Assembly: GCA_002483605.1 (NCBI GenBank)
Contig: DLIG01000007.1
Location: forward strand, 1-20,580
Direction of reading: 5' to 3'
DNA from: Sulfurovum sp. UBA7648
Lineage (GTDB): Bacteria; Campylobacterota; Campylobacteria; Campylobacterales; Sulfurovaceae
DNA length: 20,580 nt
Made by a program: the position numbers and the translations under genes. The notes beneath the pieces are model-generated. The model saw only the letters and a list, made by a program, of their open reading frames with translations, was not told where the DNA came from and ran no database searches. This document shows, piece by piece, positions 14,746 to 20,580 of the stretch. How positions within the stretch are numbered: the first letter of the stretch is position 1; each line of letters opens with the position of its first letter.

Positions 14746-14774
14746 TTGACTTATTGCTATAATTGATTTATAAT
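14746..14774 (+). promoter_or_regulatory. Consensus-like sigma-70 promoter before a small gene
   Basis: TTGACT (14746-14751) and TATAAT (14769-14774) are separated by exactly 17 nt. It is the only promoter in the window with a near-consensus -35. The start codon lies 28 nt after the -10. Confidence 0.65.
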
Positions 14775-14802
14775 AGTTCAAATCTAAACCAAGGGATGCA
14801 AA

Positions 14803-14994
14803 ATGGATGTTATAGATAAAGAACTAGAAAAAAGAAGAAGCGAGATCCATCTGGGGCTTGAATTGCTGTATAATCTAAATATGCGCATCACAGGCTGGGA
14901 TATACCCGAACTAAATGAAAAAGAAGCGTCGAAAAAACTTTTTGCCATGATAGATGAAGAGTTGGCGAAGCTCAAAAAAGAGGTCAATAAATAA
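14803..14994 (+). CDS. Small highly charged helical protein, function unknown
   Basis: A 63-residue protein I do not recognise by function. It is mainly helical and highly charged (KELEKRRSEIHLGLELLYNLNM at the start and LFAMIDEELAKLKKEVNK at the end), with a conserved-looking ITGWDIPELNEKEA linker. There is no signal peptide, cysteine or membrane segment. A near-consensus promoter lies just upstream and AAGGGA at about 14791 serves as ribosome site, which argues for a real and well-expressed gene. It reads towards the AraC regulator on the opposite strand; the 32-nt gap between their stops shows no strong terminator. Confidence 0.75.
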   Translation: MDVIDKELEKRRSEIHLGLELLYNLNMRITGWDIPELNEKEASKKLFAMIDEELAKLKKEVNK

Positions 14995-15026
14995 TCATCT
15001 ACAAAAGCCATAAAAGCAGATAGAGA

Positions 15027-15896
15027 TTATAGTCTTATAGGAATATAGTAACTCAGATCAAACTCTTCATCATCGGAAAGAAAATGGTTTTTACGATAGA
15101 TCGCATAAGATGGATTAGTAGTTGTTTCATAGCCGCTTTCTACTAGCCAATGAAAATAAACCCAATTCATGAATTTGAGTACATCTCCGTATTTACCGGA
15201 AAAATCAAATTTCGCATAAACGCCTTTAGGGATAATCATTCTAGGCAAGGTTGCATTTTTTAGCTCTTTTTCCAATACTATACATGCAATATACTGACAT
15301 TCGTTCAGTGCGGTGATGGTAGGATTATCATGGTGTAGTCCGACCTGAATAAAGTTTGTGATATTGTTGCAAAGTGTCCAAGTTTGTAGTTTCTGCCATG
15401 TTTCTTTGATGGACTTATCGTACCCCTTATGTCTTATATAATAGCCCTGCATCTCTTCCATTTTTACTATTTTTGGCTTTAGCGATGAAAAATCAGCTCT
15501 AGAATTTGCCGCGCTGACCGATCGCTTTAAAATAGTATCGACATAAGATCTATATCCTCCGTTTCTCCACTCTTTTGGTGTCATAAAAAATTTCTCTTTA
15601 AATACTTTAGAAAAAGAGGTTTGCGAGCTATATCCGCATATTATCGCTATTTGTGTAATAGTAGAGTGTTTATTTGTTAAAATAAGACTGGCTGCTTTTT
15701 GAAGTCTTATTGATTTTATGCTCTCGTAGATATTTTTTCCAAATTCATTTTTAAAGATCCTATGCATATGAAATTTACTAACTTTCAATTCTTTACTCAA
15801 AGAATCAAGGTCGATATAGGTATCTATATGTTTGTAAATATAGTAAATTATATCATTGGCTATTTTTGTATGTTGCTGTATCGTGTCTTTTTTCAT
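15027..15896 (-). CDS. AraC-family regulator with C-terminal GyrI-like ligand domain
   Basis: Transcription factor of 289 residues with the DNA-binding half first. Two helix-turn-helix motifs occupy about 10-108 (LDSLSKELKVSKFHMHRIFKNEFG, then ITQIAIICGYSSQTSFSKVFKEKF followed by MTPKEWR). A GyrI-like/effector-binding domain covers about 135-289 (from VKMEEMQGYYIRHKGYD to DLSYYIPIRL), as in Rob and related drug- or metabolite-responsive regulators. The start is ATG at 15896; the next Met is inside the first HTH. No ribosome site precedes it and the -10 box lies only 6 nt upstream, so the mRNA is probably leaderless. It is divergent from the aminotransferase gene, which it likely controls together with itself. 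Confidence 0.92.
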   Translation of the reverse strand: MKKDTIQQHTKIANDIIYYIYKHIDTYIDLDSLSKELKVSKFHMHRIFKNEFGKNIYESIKSIRLQKAASLILTNKHSTITQIAIICGYSSQTSFSKVFKEKFFMTPKEWRNGGYRSYVDTILKRSVSAANSRADFSSLKPKIVKMEEMQGYYIRHKGYDKSIKETWQKLQTWTLCNNITNFIQVGLHHDNPTITALNECQYIACIVLEKELKNATLPRMIIPKGVYAKFDFSGKYGDVLKFMNWVYFHWLVESGYETTTNPSYAIYRKNHFLSDDEEFDLSYYIPIRL

Positions 15897-15902
15897 AGTT
15901 TA

Positions 15903-15912
15903 ATTATAGCAA
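15903..15912 (-). promoter_or_regulatory. Extended -10 promoter of the AraC/GyrI gene
   Basis: The minus strand reads TTGCTATAAT, i.e. TGnTATAAT, with the hexamer at 15903-15908. The ATG begins 7 nt from the end of the hexamer, where transcription would be expected to start. Confidence 0.6.
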
Positions 15913-15952
15913 TATTACAATGTTTTTTAAGCAATAATAAATAGTAATAATA
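15908..15952 (+). promoter_or_regulatory. Candidate AraC-type binding sites (three similar 10-mers)
   Basis: AGCAATATTA (15908-15917), AGCAATAATA (15930-15939) and AGTAATAATA (15943-15952) are direct near-repeats between the divergent regulator and aminotransferase, the first overlapping the regulator's promoter. Spacings of 22 and 13 nt are compatible with AraC-family binding on one DNA face, but the sites are AT-rich and unproven. Confidence 0.3.
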
Positions 15953-16015
15953 GCAAGAAAAATTGAGATAAAAAGTTTAATTTCTATTAAAATTGCAGTA
16001 AAAAGGGATAAAGTT

Positions 16016-17131
16016 ATGAAAAGATCATTCATACGAGAGATACTTGAATCCATAGATAACGAAACGATATCTTTTGCAGGCGGGTTGCCTGATGAAAATC
16101 TATTTCCAATACAAGATCTGCAAAAAGCAGCAAGCAAGGTATTTGAAAATCCAAAAAATCTTCAATATGCCATCAGCAATGGAATAGTACCGCTTAGAGA
16201 AAAAATAGCTAACTTTTATAATAAAGAAAGATTTTTTACAAAGCCTGAAAATATACTTGTAACAACAGGCTCACAGCAAGGTCTTTTTATCATAGCAAAA
16301 TATTTTCAAAACAAACAAATCATCATAGAAGAACCTTCTTATTTGGGCGCTGTGAATATATTCAAAATGAATAATTTGGGTATGCAACCTATATATCTAG
16401 ATCATGGCGGCATAGATACGCAAAAATTTGATGAAGTCTATCAAAAGATAAAATTAGCTTATCTCATACCTGATTTTCAGAACCCCAAAGGATCACTTTA
16501 TAGTGATAGCAAGAGAAAAGATATCGCCAATAGCGTTTTAAAATATGGTGGGTATATCATAGAAGATGCACCATATAGTGAATTATATTTTGATCAAAAA
16601 TCACAAAGTATAAGTTCATATATTCCAGACAACAGTTTTCATCTAGGATCTTTTTCAAAAACCCTTTCTCCCAGTTTGAGAATAGGGTGGATTCGAGCAA
16701 ATGAGGAAATTATAAAACAGCTTACCATGATAAAGGAGACTATAGATCTTCACAGTAGTGGAATTTCGCAGTATATTTTAGACATTTATTTGGATGATAA
16801 TTCTCTTTTTGAAAACCATTTGGATCAACTCAGAAAAGCATATAAAGAAAAAATGGAAATGTTTACATCTGCATTAAAACAAGAATTGCAAGAATTTGAT
16901 TTTGTAATGCCAAAAGGCGGAATGTTCGTATTTGGCTCTCTCAAAGGTTTTGATACCATGGAACTGGTGCGGAAGTGCATGAAAGAAAAAGTCGTTTTTG
17001 TGCCTGGGAATCAGTTCTTTTTGGATGGTCGAATAAGCGATGAAATAAGGTTTAACTATACATATTCTACAAAAGAGCAAGTTTCAAAAGGGCTAAGAAC
17101 TATCGCTGATATAAGTAGAACTTTAAAATAA
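16016..17131 (+). CDS. PLP-dependent aminotransferase, class I/II (2-aminoadipate aminotransferase-like)
   Basis: Fold-type I PLP enzyme of 371 residues. It begins MKRSFIREILESIDNETISFAGGLPDE, typical of the LysN / MocR-aminotransferase branch but without the GntR DNA-binding domain of MocR proteins. The PLP phosphate-binding turn is TTGSQQGL (about 83-90). The cofactor-pairing region is PDFQNPKGSLYS, and the EDAPYSELYF aspartate contacts the pyridine. Schiff-base Lys215 lies in SFSKTLSPSLRIGW, with the substrate-carboxylate arginine near the C-terminus (IRFNYTYS). The length is slightly short for the family (~390) but complete. The ribosome site AAGGGA lies before the ATG. A thioesterase gene follows by 18 nt. 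The amino donor and acceptor cannot be deduced. Confidence 0.9.
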   Translation: MKRSFIREILESIDNETISFAGGLPDENLFPIQDLQKAASKVFENPKNLQYAISNGIVPLREKIANFYNKERFFTKPENILVTTGSQQGLFIIAKYFQNKQIIIEEPSYLGAVNIFKMNNLGMQPIYLDHGGIDTQKFDEVYQKIKLAYLIPDFQNPKGSLYSDSKRKDIANSVLKYGGYIIEDAPYSELYFDQKSQSISSYIPDNSFHLGSFSKTLSPSLRIGWIRANEEIIKQLTMIKETIDLHSSGISQYILDIYLDDNSLFENHLDQLRKAYKEKMEMFTSALKQELQEFDFVMPKGGMFVFGSLKGFDTMELVRKCMKEKVVFVPGNQFFLDGRISDEIRFNYTYSTKEQVSKGLRTIADISRTLK

Positions 17132-17149
17132 TTTTGTATAAAAGGCAGC

Positions 17150-17536
17150 ATGATGAAAGATATTAAATTTCCATTTTTGGAACATATTGGCGCGAAACTA
17201 AAAAAATATGAAAATGGTAAAGCGGAAGTTGAGCTTATAACGCAAGATTACCACTTGCAGCACCTAGGATTTGTTCATGGCGGCGTTATATCTACACTTA
17301 TGGATAACACAGGATGGTATGCTGCCGTATCAAATGTCGATGAAGGTCATACGGCTGTAACGATGGAGATAAAGATAAATTATCTCAAACCAGCTTCAGG
17401 CAAATATCTCATAGCTTCCGCTGAAGTAAAAAGACAAGGCAGATCGACCTCTTTTGTAACTATAGAACTTCACAATGAAGGTAAGCTCGCAGCGTTTGCT
17501 ACAGGTACTTATGCGATAATAAAAAATTCACGTTAA
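17150..17536 (+). CDS. PaaI-type hotdog thioesterase
   Basis: Acyl-CoA thioesterase-like protein of 128 residues. The hotdog helix carries GFVHGGVISTLMDNTGWYA with His43-Gly-Gly and Asp52, the latter corresponding to the catalytic acid of PaaI enzymes. The strands TAVTMEIKINYLKP, KYLIASAEVKRQGRSTSFVTIEL and AAFATGTYAII complete the fold. It would hydrolyse an acyl-CoA, often an aromatic or medium-chain one. It lies 18 nt after the aminotransferase and is probably in the same operon under AraC/GyrI control. The start is ATG at 17150 or 17153; AAAGGCAG upstream fits either. Its TAA stop is inside the left arm of a terminator hairpin. Confidence 0.9.
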   Translation: MMKDIKFPFLEHIGAKLKKYENGKAEVELITQDYHLQHLGFVHGGVISTLMDNTGWYAAVSNVDEGHTAVTMEIKINYLKPASGKYLIASAEVKRQGRSTSFVTIELHNEGKLAAFATGTYAIIKNSR

Positions 17537-17577
17537 GCATAGAAAATGAGAATAATTAACTGCTATGCTTGTTGTCT
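17535..17577. terminator. Bidirectional terminator between thioesterase and tgt genes
   Basis: AAGCATAG (17535-17542) pairs perfectly with CTATGCTT (17563-17570) around a 20-nt loop; GTTGTCTTTTT follows on the plus strand, and the minus strand also runs into a T-rich stretch. The left arm includes part of the thioesterase TAA and the right arm begins with the complement of the tgt TAG, so the hairpin spans both stop codons. Confidence 0.6.
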
Positions 17578-18687
17578 TTTTGCATAAAATTCAGTTCTAA
17601 ATTCATCGAAACGATCTTCAAGTATCGCTTCTCTCATTTGCTTCATAAGGTCTAAATAATAATATAGATTATGAATGGTAGCTAGCCTAAAATAGGTTAT
17701 CTCTTTAGCGCGAAACAGATGGCGCAGATAACTTCTAGAATAAGTTTGACAAACCATACATTTGCATTCAGGGTCTATCGGCAATGGATCGGTGGTAAAT
17801 CTCTCAGCTTTGATAGTGATCTTGCCAAACGATGTAAACAGGGTCCCATTTCTAGCATTACGTGTCGGCATAACACAATCAAACATATCTATGCCCCTTG
17901 CTACATTTTCTACTAGATCCTCAGGGGTCCCGACACCCATGAGGTATCTCGGTTTATTTTCGGGCATAAACTGTGTAGTCCATTCTACCGTATCATACAT
18001 ATCTTGATTTGCTTCGCCAACGCTAAGTCCTCCTATGGCAAATCCGTCAAAATCCATGGCACAAAGTTCCGTTGCCGATTTTTCCCTGAAAGCTTTATCT
18101 GTACCGCCTTGTATGATAGCAAATATGTTCTGGTCTGCGCCTATTCCTTTTGCTTGGTTGGCCCTATGGTATTCTATAGACTCTGCAGCCCATTTTGTAG
18201 TCCGTTCTATGCTGGCCTTGATGCGTTCCTGCGTGGCCGGCAAGGCTACTAGATCATCAAGTATCATCATGATGTCTGAATTTAGATTATTTTGTATATC
18301 TATGACCTTTTGCGGGGTAAAATAATGTTTACTCCCGTCTATATGACTTCTAAATGTGATGCCGTTTTCATCTATCTTGACATTATCTGAGAGCGAAAAA
18401 GCTTGAAAGCCGCCGCTATCGGTCAAAAAACTTTTCGGAAATTTAGTAAATCCATGTAACCCACCCATGGTTTTGACGATATTATCACCAGGACGAAGAT
18501 ATAGATGATACGTATTGCCTAGAATGATCTCTGGATTTATGAAGCTTTGAAGATCGGTAGCATCAAGAGATTTTACTGCTCCTACGGTGCCTACAGGCAT
18601 AAAAACCGGCGTTTGAATTGTTGAGTGTGCGGTCGTAATGGTACAAGCTCTAGCTTTACCGTCCGTTTTATCTATACGAAAATACAT
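17563..18687 (-). CDS. tgt: Queuine tRNA-ribosyltransferase
   Basis: tRNA-guanine transglycosylase of 374 residues. It exchanges guanine-34 in tRNAs for Asp, Asn, His and Tyr with a queuosine precursor (preQ1 in bacteria). The base-binding segment GNTYHLYLRPG is followed by LTDSGGFQAFSLSD, whose first Asp is the general base. The FDCVMPTRNARNG segment carries the catalytic nucleophile Asp. The zinc site is C-x-C-x-x-C (CKCMVC) plus the His of TIHNL about 25 residues later. All key residues are intact. The start ATG at 18687 matches the family N-terminus (MYFRIDKTDGKARACTI); the candidate ribosome site GAGGT is about 11 nt away. It is divergent from the COG3400-like gene. Confidence 0.97.
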   Translation of the reverse strand: MYFRIDKTDGKARACTITTAHSTIQTPVFMPVGTVGAVKSLDATDLQSFINPEIILGNTYHLYLRPGDNIVKTMGGLHGFTKFPKSFLTDSGGFQAFSLSDNVKIDENGITFRSHIDGSKHYFTPQKVIDIQNNLNSDIMMILDDLVALPATQERIKASIERTTKWAAESIEYHRANQAKGIGADQNIFAIIQGGTDKAFREKSATELCAMDFDGFAIGGLSVGEANQDMYDTVEWTTQFMPENKPRYLMGVGTPEDLVENVARGIDMFDCVMPTRNARNGTLFTSFGKITIKAERFTTDPLPIDPECKCMVCQTYSRSYLRHLFRAKEITYFRLATIHNLYYYLDLMKQMREAILEDRFDEFRTEFYAKRQQA

Positions 18688-18689
18688 TA

Positions 18690-18698
18690 TGTTATAAT
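18690..18698 (+). promoter_or_regulatory. Extended -10 promoter of the COG3400-like gene
   Basis: TGTTATAAT (TGnTATAAT) with the hexamer at 18693-18698 points to the gene starting at 18749. It lies within the upstream region of the divergent tgt gene, so the two promoters may interfere. Confidence 0.55.
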
Positions 18699-18748
18699 AC
18701 CTCTATCAAATAATAGTGTAATTGTACCCACACTACCTAGAGAGTTTT

Positions 18749-20182
18749 ATGAAAAATATATTGATTCTAGCCGAAGGTAAAATTGCAAAGCACTTTATCG
18801 TATGGCTTAGCAAAAAAAGAGTTGCCAATAATCATTACCATATAGCCTCAAACACAATACATGAAGAAAATATTAAACATAATAAAAATAATACTTCATT
18901 TTCTAATATAGATTCAACCAGTTATACCAAGTTGCAGCGTATTTTGGAAGAAAAAAACTACTCTCATGTTTTTATCATTATAGAATCACATGATGATGCA
19001 AAGCATATAATCCATAATCTTAATTCAATAGATGATAAATTACGCATAATTTTGCTTAATCAGTGGGATGAAAAAAAGACATCAAGATTTAATCATAATG
19101 TTATTGTATTGGATATGTATGACCTATTATCGGGACACTTATATGATAAGCTTCCAAATGTTCCGATAGTACCGAACAATATCGGTCTAGGGCAAGGTGA
19201 GGTAATGGAAGTACATGTGCCTTTTGGCAGCAGTTATGCTTTTAGGCATGTAGGCTCTATAGTGCAGCAAAAATGGAAAATAGCGGTTATCTATAGAGAT
19301 GAAAAACAGATATTGCCAACGGGCGCTACCATGATCCGCCCTAATGATACGCTATTGATTGTCGGCAGGCCAACCGTGCTAGACGGAATTTACAAACTGA
19401 TCAACAAAAGAAAGGGATTATTTCCTGAGCCGTTTGGCAAAAACATATATCTTCTGCTTGATTTGCGTTATGACAAGAAAAAGGCAATAGAGTATTTAAA
19501 AGAGGCGATATATTTAACAAAAATATTAAAGAACAAAGAACTTTTTGTAAGAGTATTCTATCCTACAAATCTAAAGCTCACTGAAGAGATCAAAGGATAT
19601 CAAAATGACGGTGTTCATATCGATATAACATATGAATTGAACGGAACACAGAGTACCGTCGAATATGATGTTACCCATTATGATATAGGTTTGGTTATGT
19701 GTTCGCAAACTTCGCTTTATAAAGAGTATCACAACCTCACTTTTTACTATCTCAGAAAATTGGTTTATATTTTTGGCAGCATACGAATAGCTGATATAAA
19801 TTCTGCTGTTATTATGATGAATGATGAAGAAAAAATGGAATCTATATCTTCTACTGCTTTTGATGTGTGCGAAATATTGAAATTACCGTTAAAATTATGT
19901 GATTTTGATCCAGATGGCGATTTTAGCGGTAGAAAAATGACTATCGACCATTATGAAACAATGGCAAATTTATTCAATTCCAGTATAACTGTAGAGCAAA
20001 AGGTAGCGAATCCTATAAGGGAATTGTCAAAAATGAGAAATATTTTACATATAAATTCTTTTCAAGATAAATCAAAACATGCTTTTATGTTGCAATTGAT
20101 CATGATGAATATTTCAAATCTATTCCCAAAAATTTATAAGCATCCGAAGCTACTGATCCCTTTTGAAGATAGCGATACGTAG
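18749..20182 (+). CDS. COG3400-like protein with TrkA-C (RCK_C) domain
   Basis: Soluble protein of 477 residues of a kind I know mainly from Campylobacterota, encoded between tgt and aroB. The N-terminal ~120 residues look like a degenerate Rossmann/RCK_N domain (NILILAEGKIAKHF lacks the GxGxxG loop). An RCK_C-type domain follows at about 145-215 (GEVMEVHVPFGSSYAF, then IYRDEKQILPTGATMIRPNDTLLIVG). The C-terminal half (about 230-477) is alpha/beta, beginning NIYLLLDLRYDKKKA; I do not recognise it. There are no membrane segments, so it may regulate an ion transporter or sense a nucleotide. ATG at 18749 is preferred to an in-frame TTG at 18722; the ribosome site (AGAGAG) is weak. Base composition is AT-rich like the right end of the window. 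Confidence 0.7.
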   Translation: MKNILILAEGKIAKHFIVWLSKKRVANNHYHIASNTIHEENIKHNKNNTSFSNIDSTSYTKLQRILEEKNYSHVFIIIESHDDAKHIIHNLNSIDDKLRIILLNQWDEKKTSRFNHNVIVLDMYDLLSGHLYDKLPNVPIVPNNIGLGQGEVMEVHVPFGSSYAFRHVGSIVQQKWKIAVIYRDEKQILPTGATMIRPNDTLLIVGRPTVLDGIYKLINKRKGLFPEPFGKNIYLLLDLRYDKKKAIEYLKEAIYLTKILKNKELFVRVFYPTNLKLTEEIKGYQNDGVHIDITYELNGTQSTVEYDVTHYDIGLVMCSQTSLYKEYHNLTFYYLRKLVYIFGSIRIADINSAVIMMNDEEKMESISSTAFDVCEILKLPLKLCDFDPDGDFSGRKMTIDHYETMANLFNSSITVEQKVANPIRELSKMRNILHINSFQDKSKHAFMLQLIMMNISNLFPKIYKHPKLLIPFEDSDT

Positions 20183-20257
20183 ACAATATTGGTTTTTAAT
20201 GCTAAATAGGATAAAATCTAGCATAATAAATACAAATATAAAAGGCCAAAAATTAAT

Positions 20258-20580
20258 ATGATTATACCAATTACGCTAGAATCTCACGAAAACCACTCTT
20301 ATGAAATCACTATAGATTCTTTGCCTGATTTGAATTTTGATAATAAAGTTGCCATCATTACCAATCCTACAATTGCTAATTATCATCTGGAAAAACTGTT
20401 ATCCAAAATTACCGCCGCCCAACTTCAAATCATTATGGTACCGGACGGCGAAGAGTACAAGACGCTTCAAACCGTTGAAGATATTTTAAATAAACTATTT
20501 GAATATAAATTTGATCGAAAATCGCTTCTTATTGCTTTTGGCGGCGGTGTTATAGGCGATATGACAGGTTTTACTGCTTC
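20258..20580 (+). CDS. aroB: 3-dehydroquinate synthase, N-terminal part (3' truncated by window edge)
   Basis: Second enzyme of the shikimate pathway, converting DAHP to 3-dehydroquinate with bound NAD+ and a divalent metal. Only the first 107 codons of an expected ~345 are in the window. The sequence opens MIIPITLESHENHSYEITI, has the nucleotide-binding strand NKVAIITNPTIANYHL, the VPDGEEYKTLQTVEDILN motif (about 67-84), and ends in the glycine-rich NAD-binding turn AFGGGVIGDMTGF. The ribosome site AAAGG is 12 nt upstream and weak. It follows the COG3400-like gene by 75 nt; a 6-bp inverted repeat (20199-20204 and 20219-20224) lies between them without a T-tract. Confidence 0.95.
   Translation, partial: MIIPITLESHENHSYEITIDSLPDLNFDNKVAIITNPTIANYHLEKLLSKITAAQLQIIMVPDGEEYKTLQTVEDILNKLFEYKFDRKSLLIAFGGGVIGDMTGFTA

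Noticed and set aside
20199..20224. ATGCTA/TAGCAT inverted repeat between the COG3400-like gene and aroB as terminator
   Set aside because: Only 6 bp, AT-rich, and no T-tract follows; aroB is close behind in the same direction.

Overview
The window looks like a chromosomal segment of a free-living Campylobacterota bacterium (the Sulfurimonas / Sulfuricurvum / Sulfurospirillum kind). Three things point there: the AT-rich sequence, promoters that show good -10 boxes (often TGnTATAAT) but rarely a clear -35, and the right-hand block of tgt, a COG3400-type protein and aroB, an arrangement I associate with that phylum. The genus assignment is inference; no rRNA or marker search was possible. I found no tRNA, rRNA, CRISPR array, insertion sequence or reverse transcriptase.

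Layout. 1-1443 is the 3' part of clpB (M-domain and second ATPase domain), ending at a hairpin shared with the convergent stress operon. 1507-4166 (minus) is a translationally coupled pair, a CPA2 antiporter with an NAD-binding domain and a UspE-like tandem universal stress protein; it is clearly more GC-rich than its surroundings. 4396-6839 (minus) is a lemA / DUF2207 membrane pair. 6921-10102 (plus) is a tight run of five small genes: cytosolic 5'-nucleotidase, YhcH/YjgK/YiaL protein, transglutaminase-like protein, a PNPOx-fold flavoprotein and a GNAT acetyltransferase. 10207-13026 (plus) holds an FAD monooxygenase, a MmcQ/YjbR protein, DNA-3-methyladenine glycosylase I (tag) and a flavin-reductase-fold protein overlapping tag.

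13027-14208 is the most unusual stretch. It holds an unlisted-looking 22-codon ORF with an excellent ribosome site, a divergent SAM methyltransferase, and a 24-codon stub that resembles the start of a HicB antitoxin. A perfect 17-bp direct repeat lies on each side. 14209-14994 has a CxxC carboxymuconolactone-decarboxylase/AhpD-fold protein and a small conserved-looking protein. 15027-17536 is a regulator-plus-targets module: an AraC/GyrI-type regulator, apparently leaderless, divergent from an aminotransferase and a hotdog thioesterase. 17563-20580 is tgt (minus), the COG3400-like protein and the 5' part of aroB.

How it fits together. Both ends are housekeeping or stress genes (ClpB; queuosine tRNA modification; shikimate pathway). 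The middle is an accessory region of single small enzymes for redox, repair and detoxification (FAD monooxygenase, flavin reductase fold, AhpD fold, alkylation repair, acetyltransferase), each with its own promoter and several with palindromic sites over the -10 or -35. I see no clearly new multi-gene defence or biosynthetic system. The best candidates for something undescribed are the small-ORF/methyltransferase cassette and the AraC-GyrI/aminotransferase/thioesterase module.
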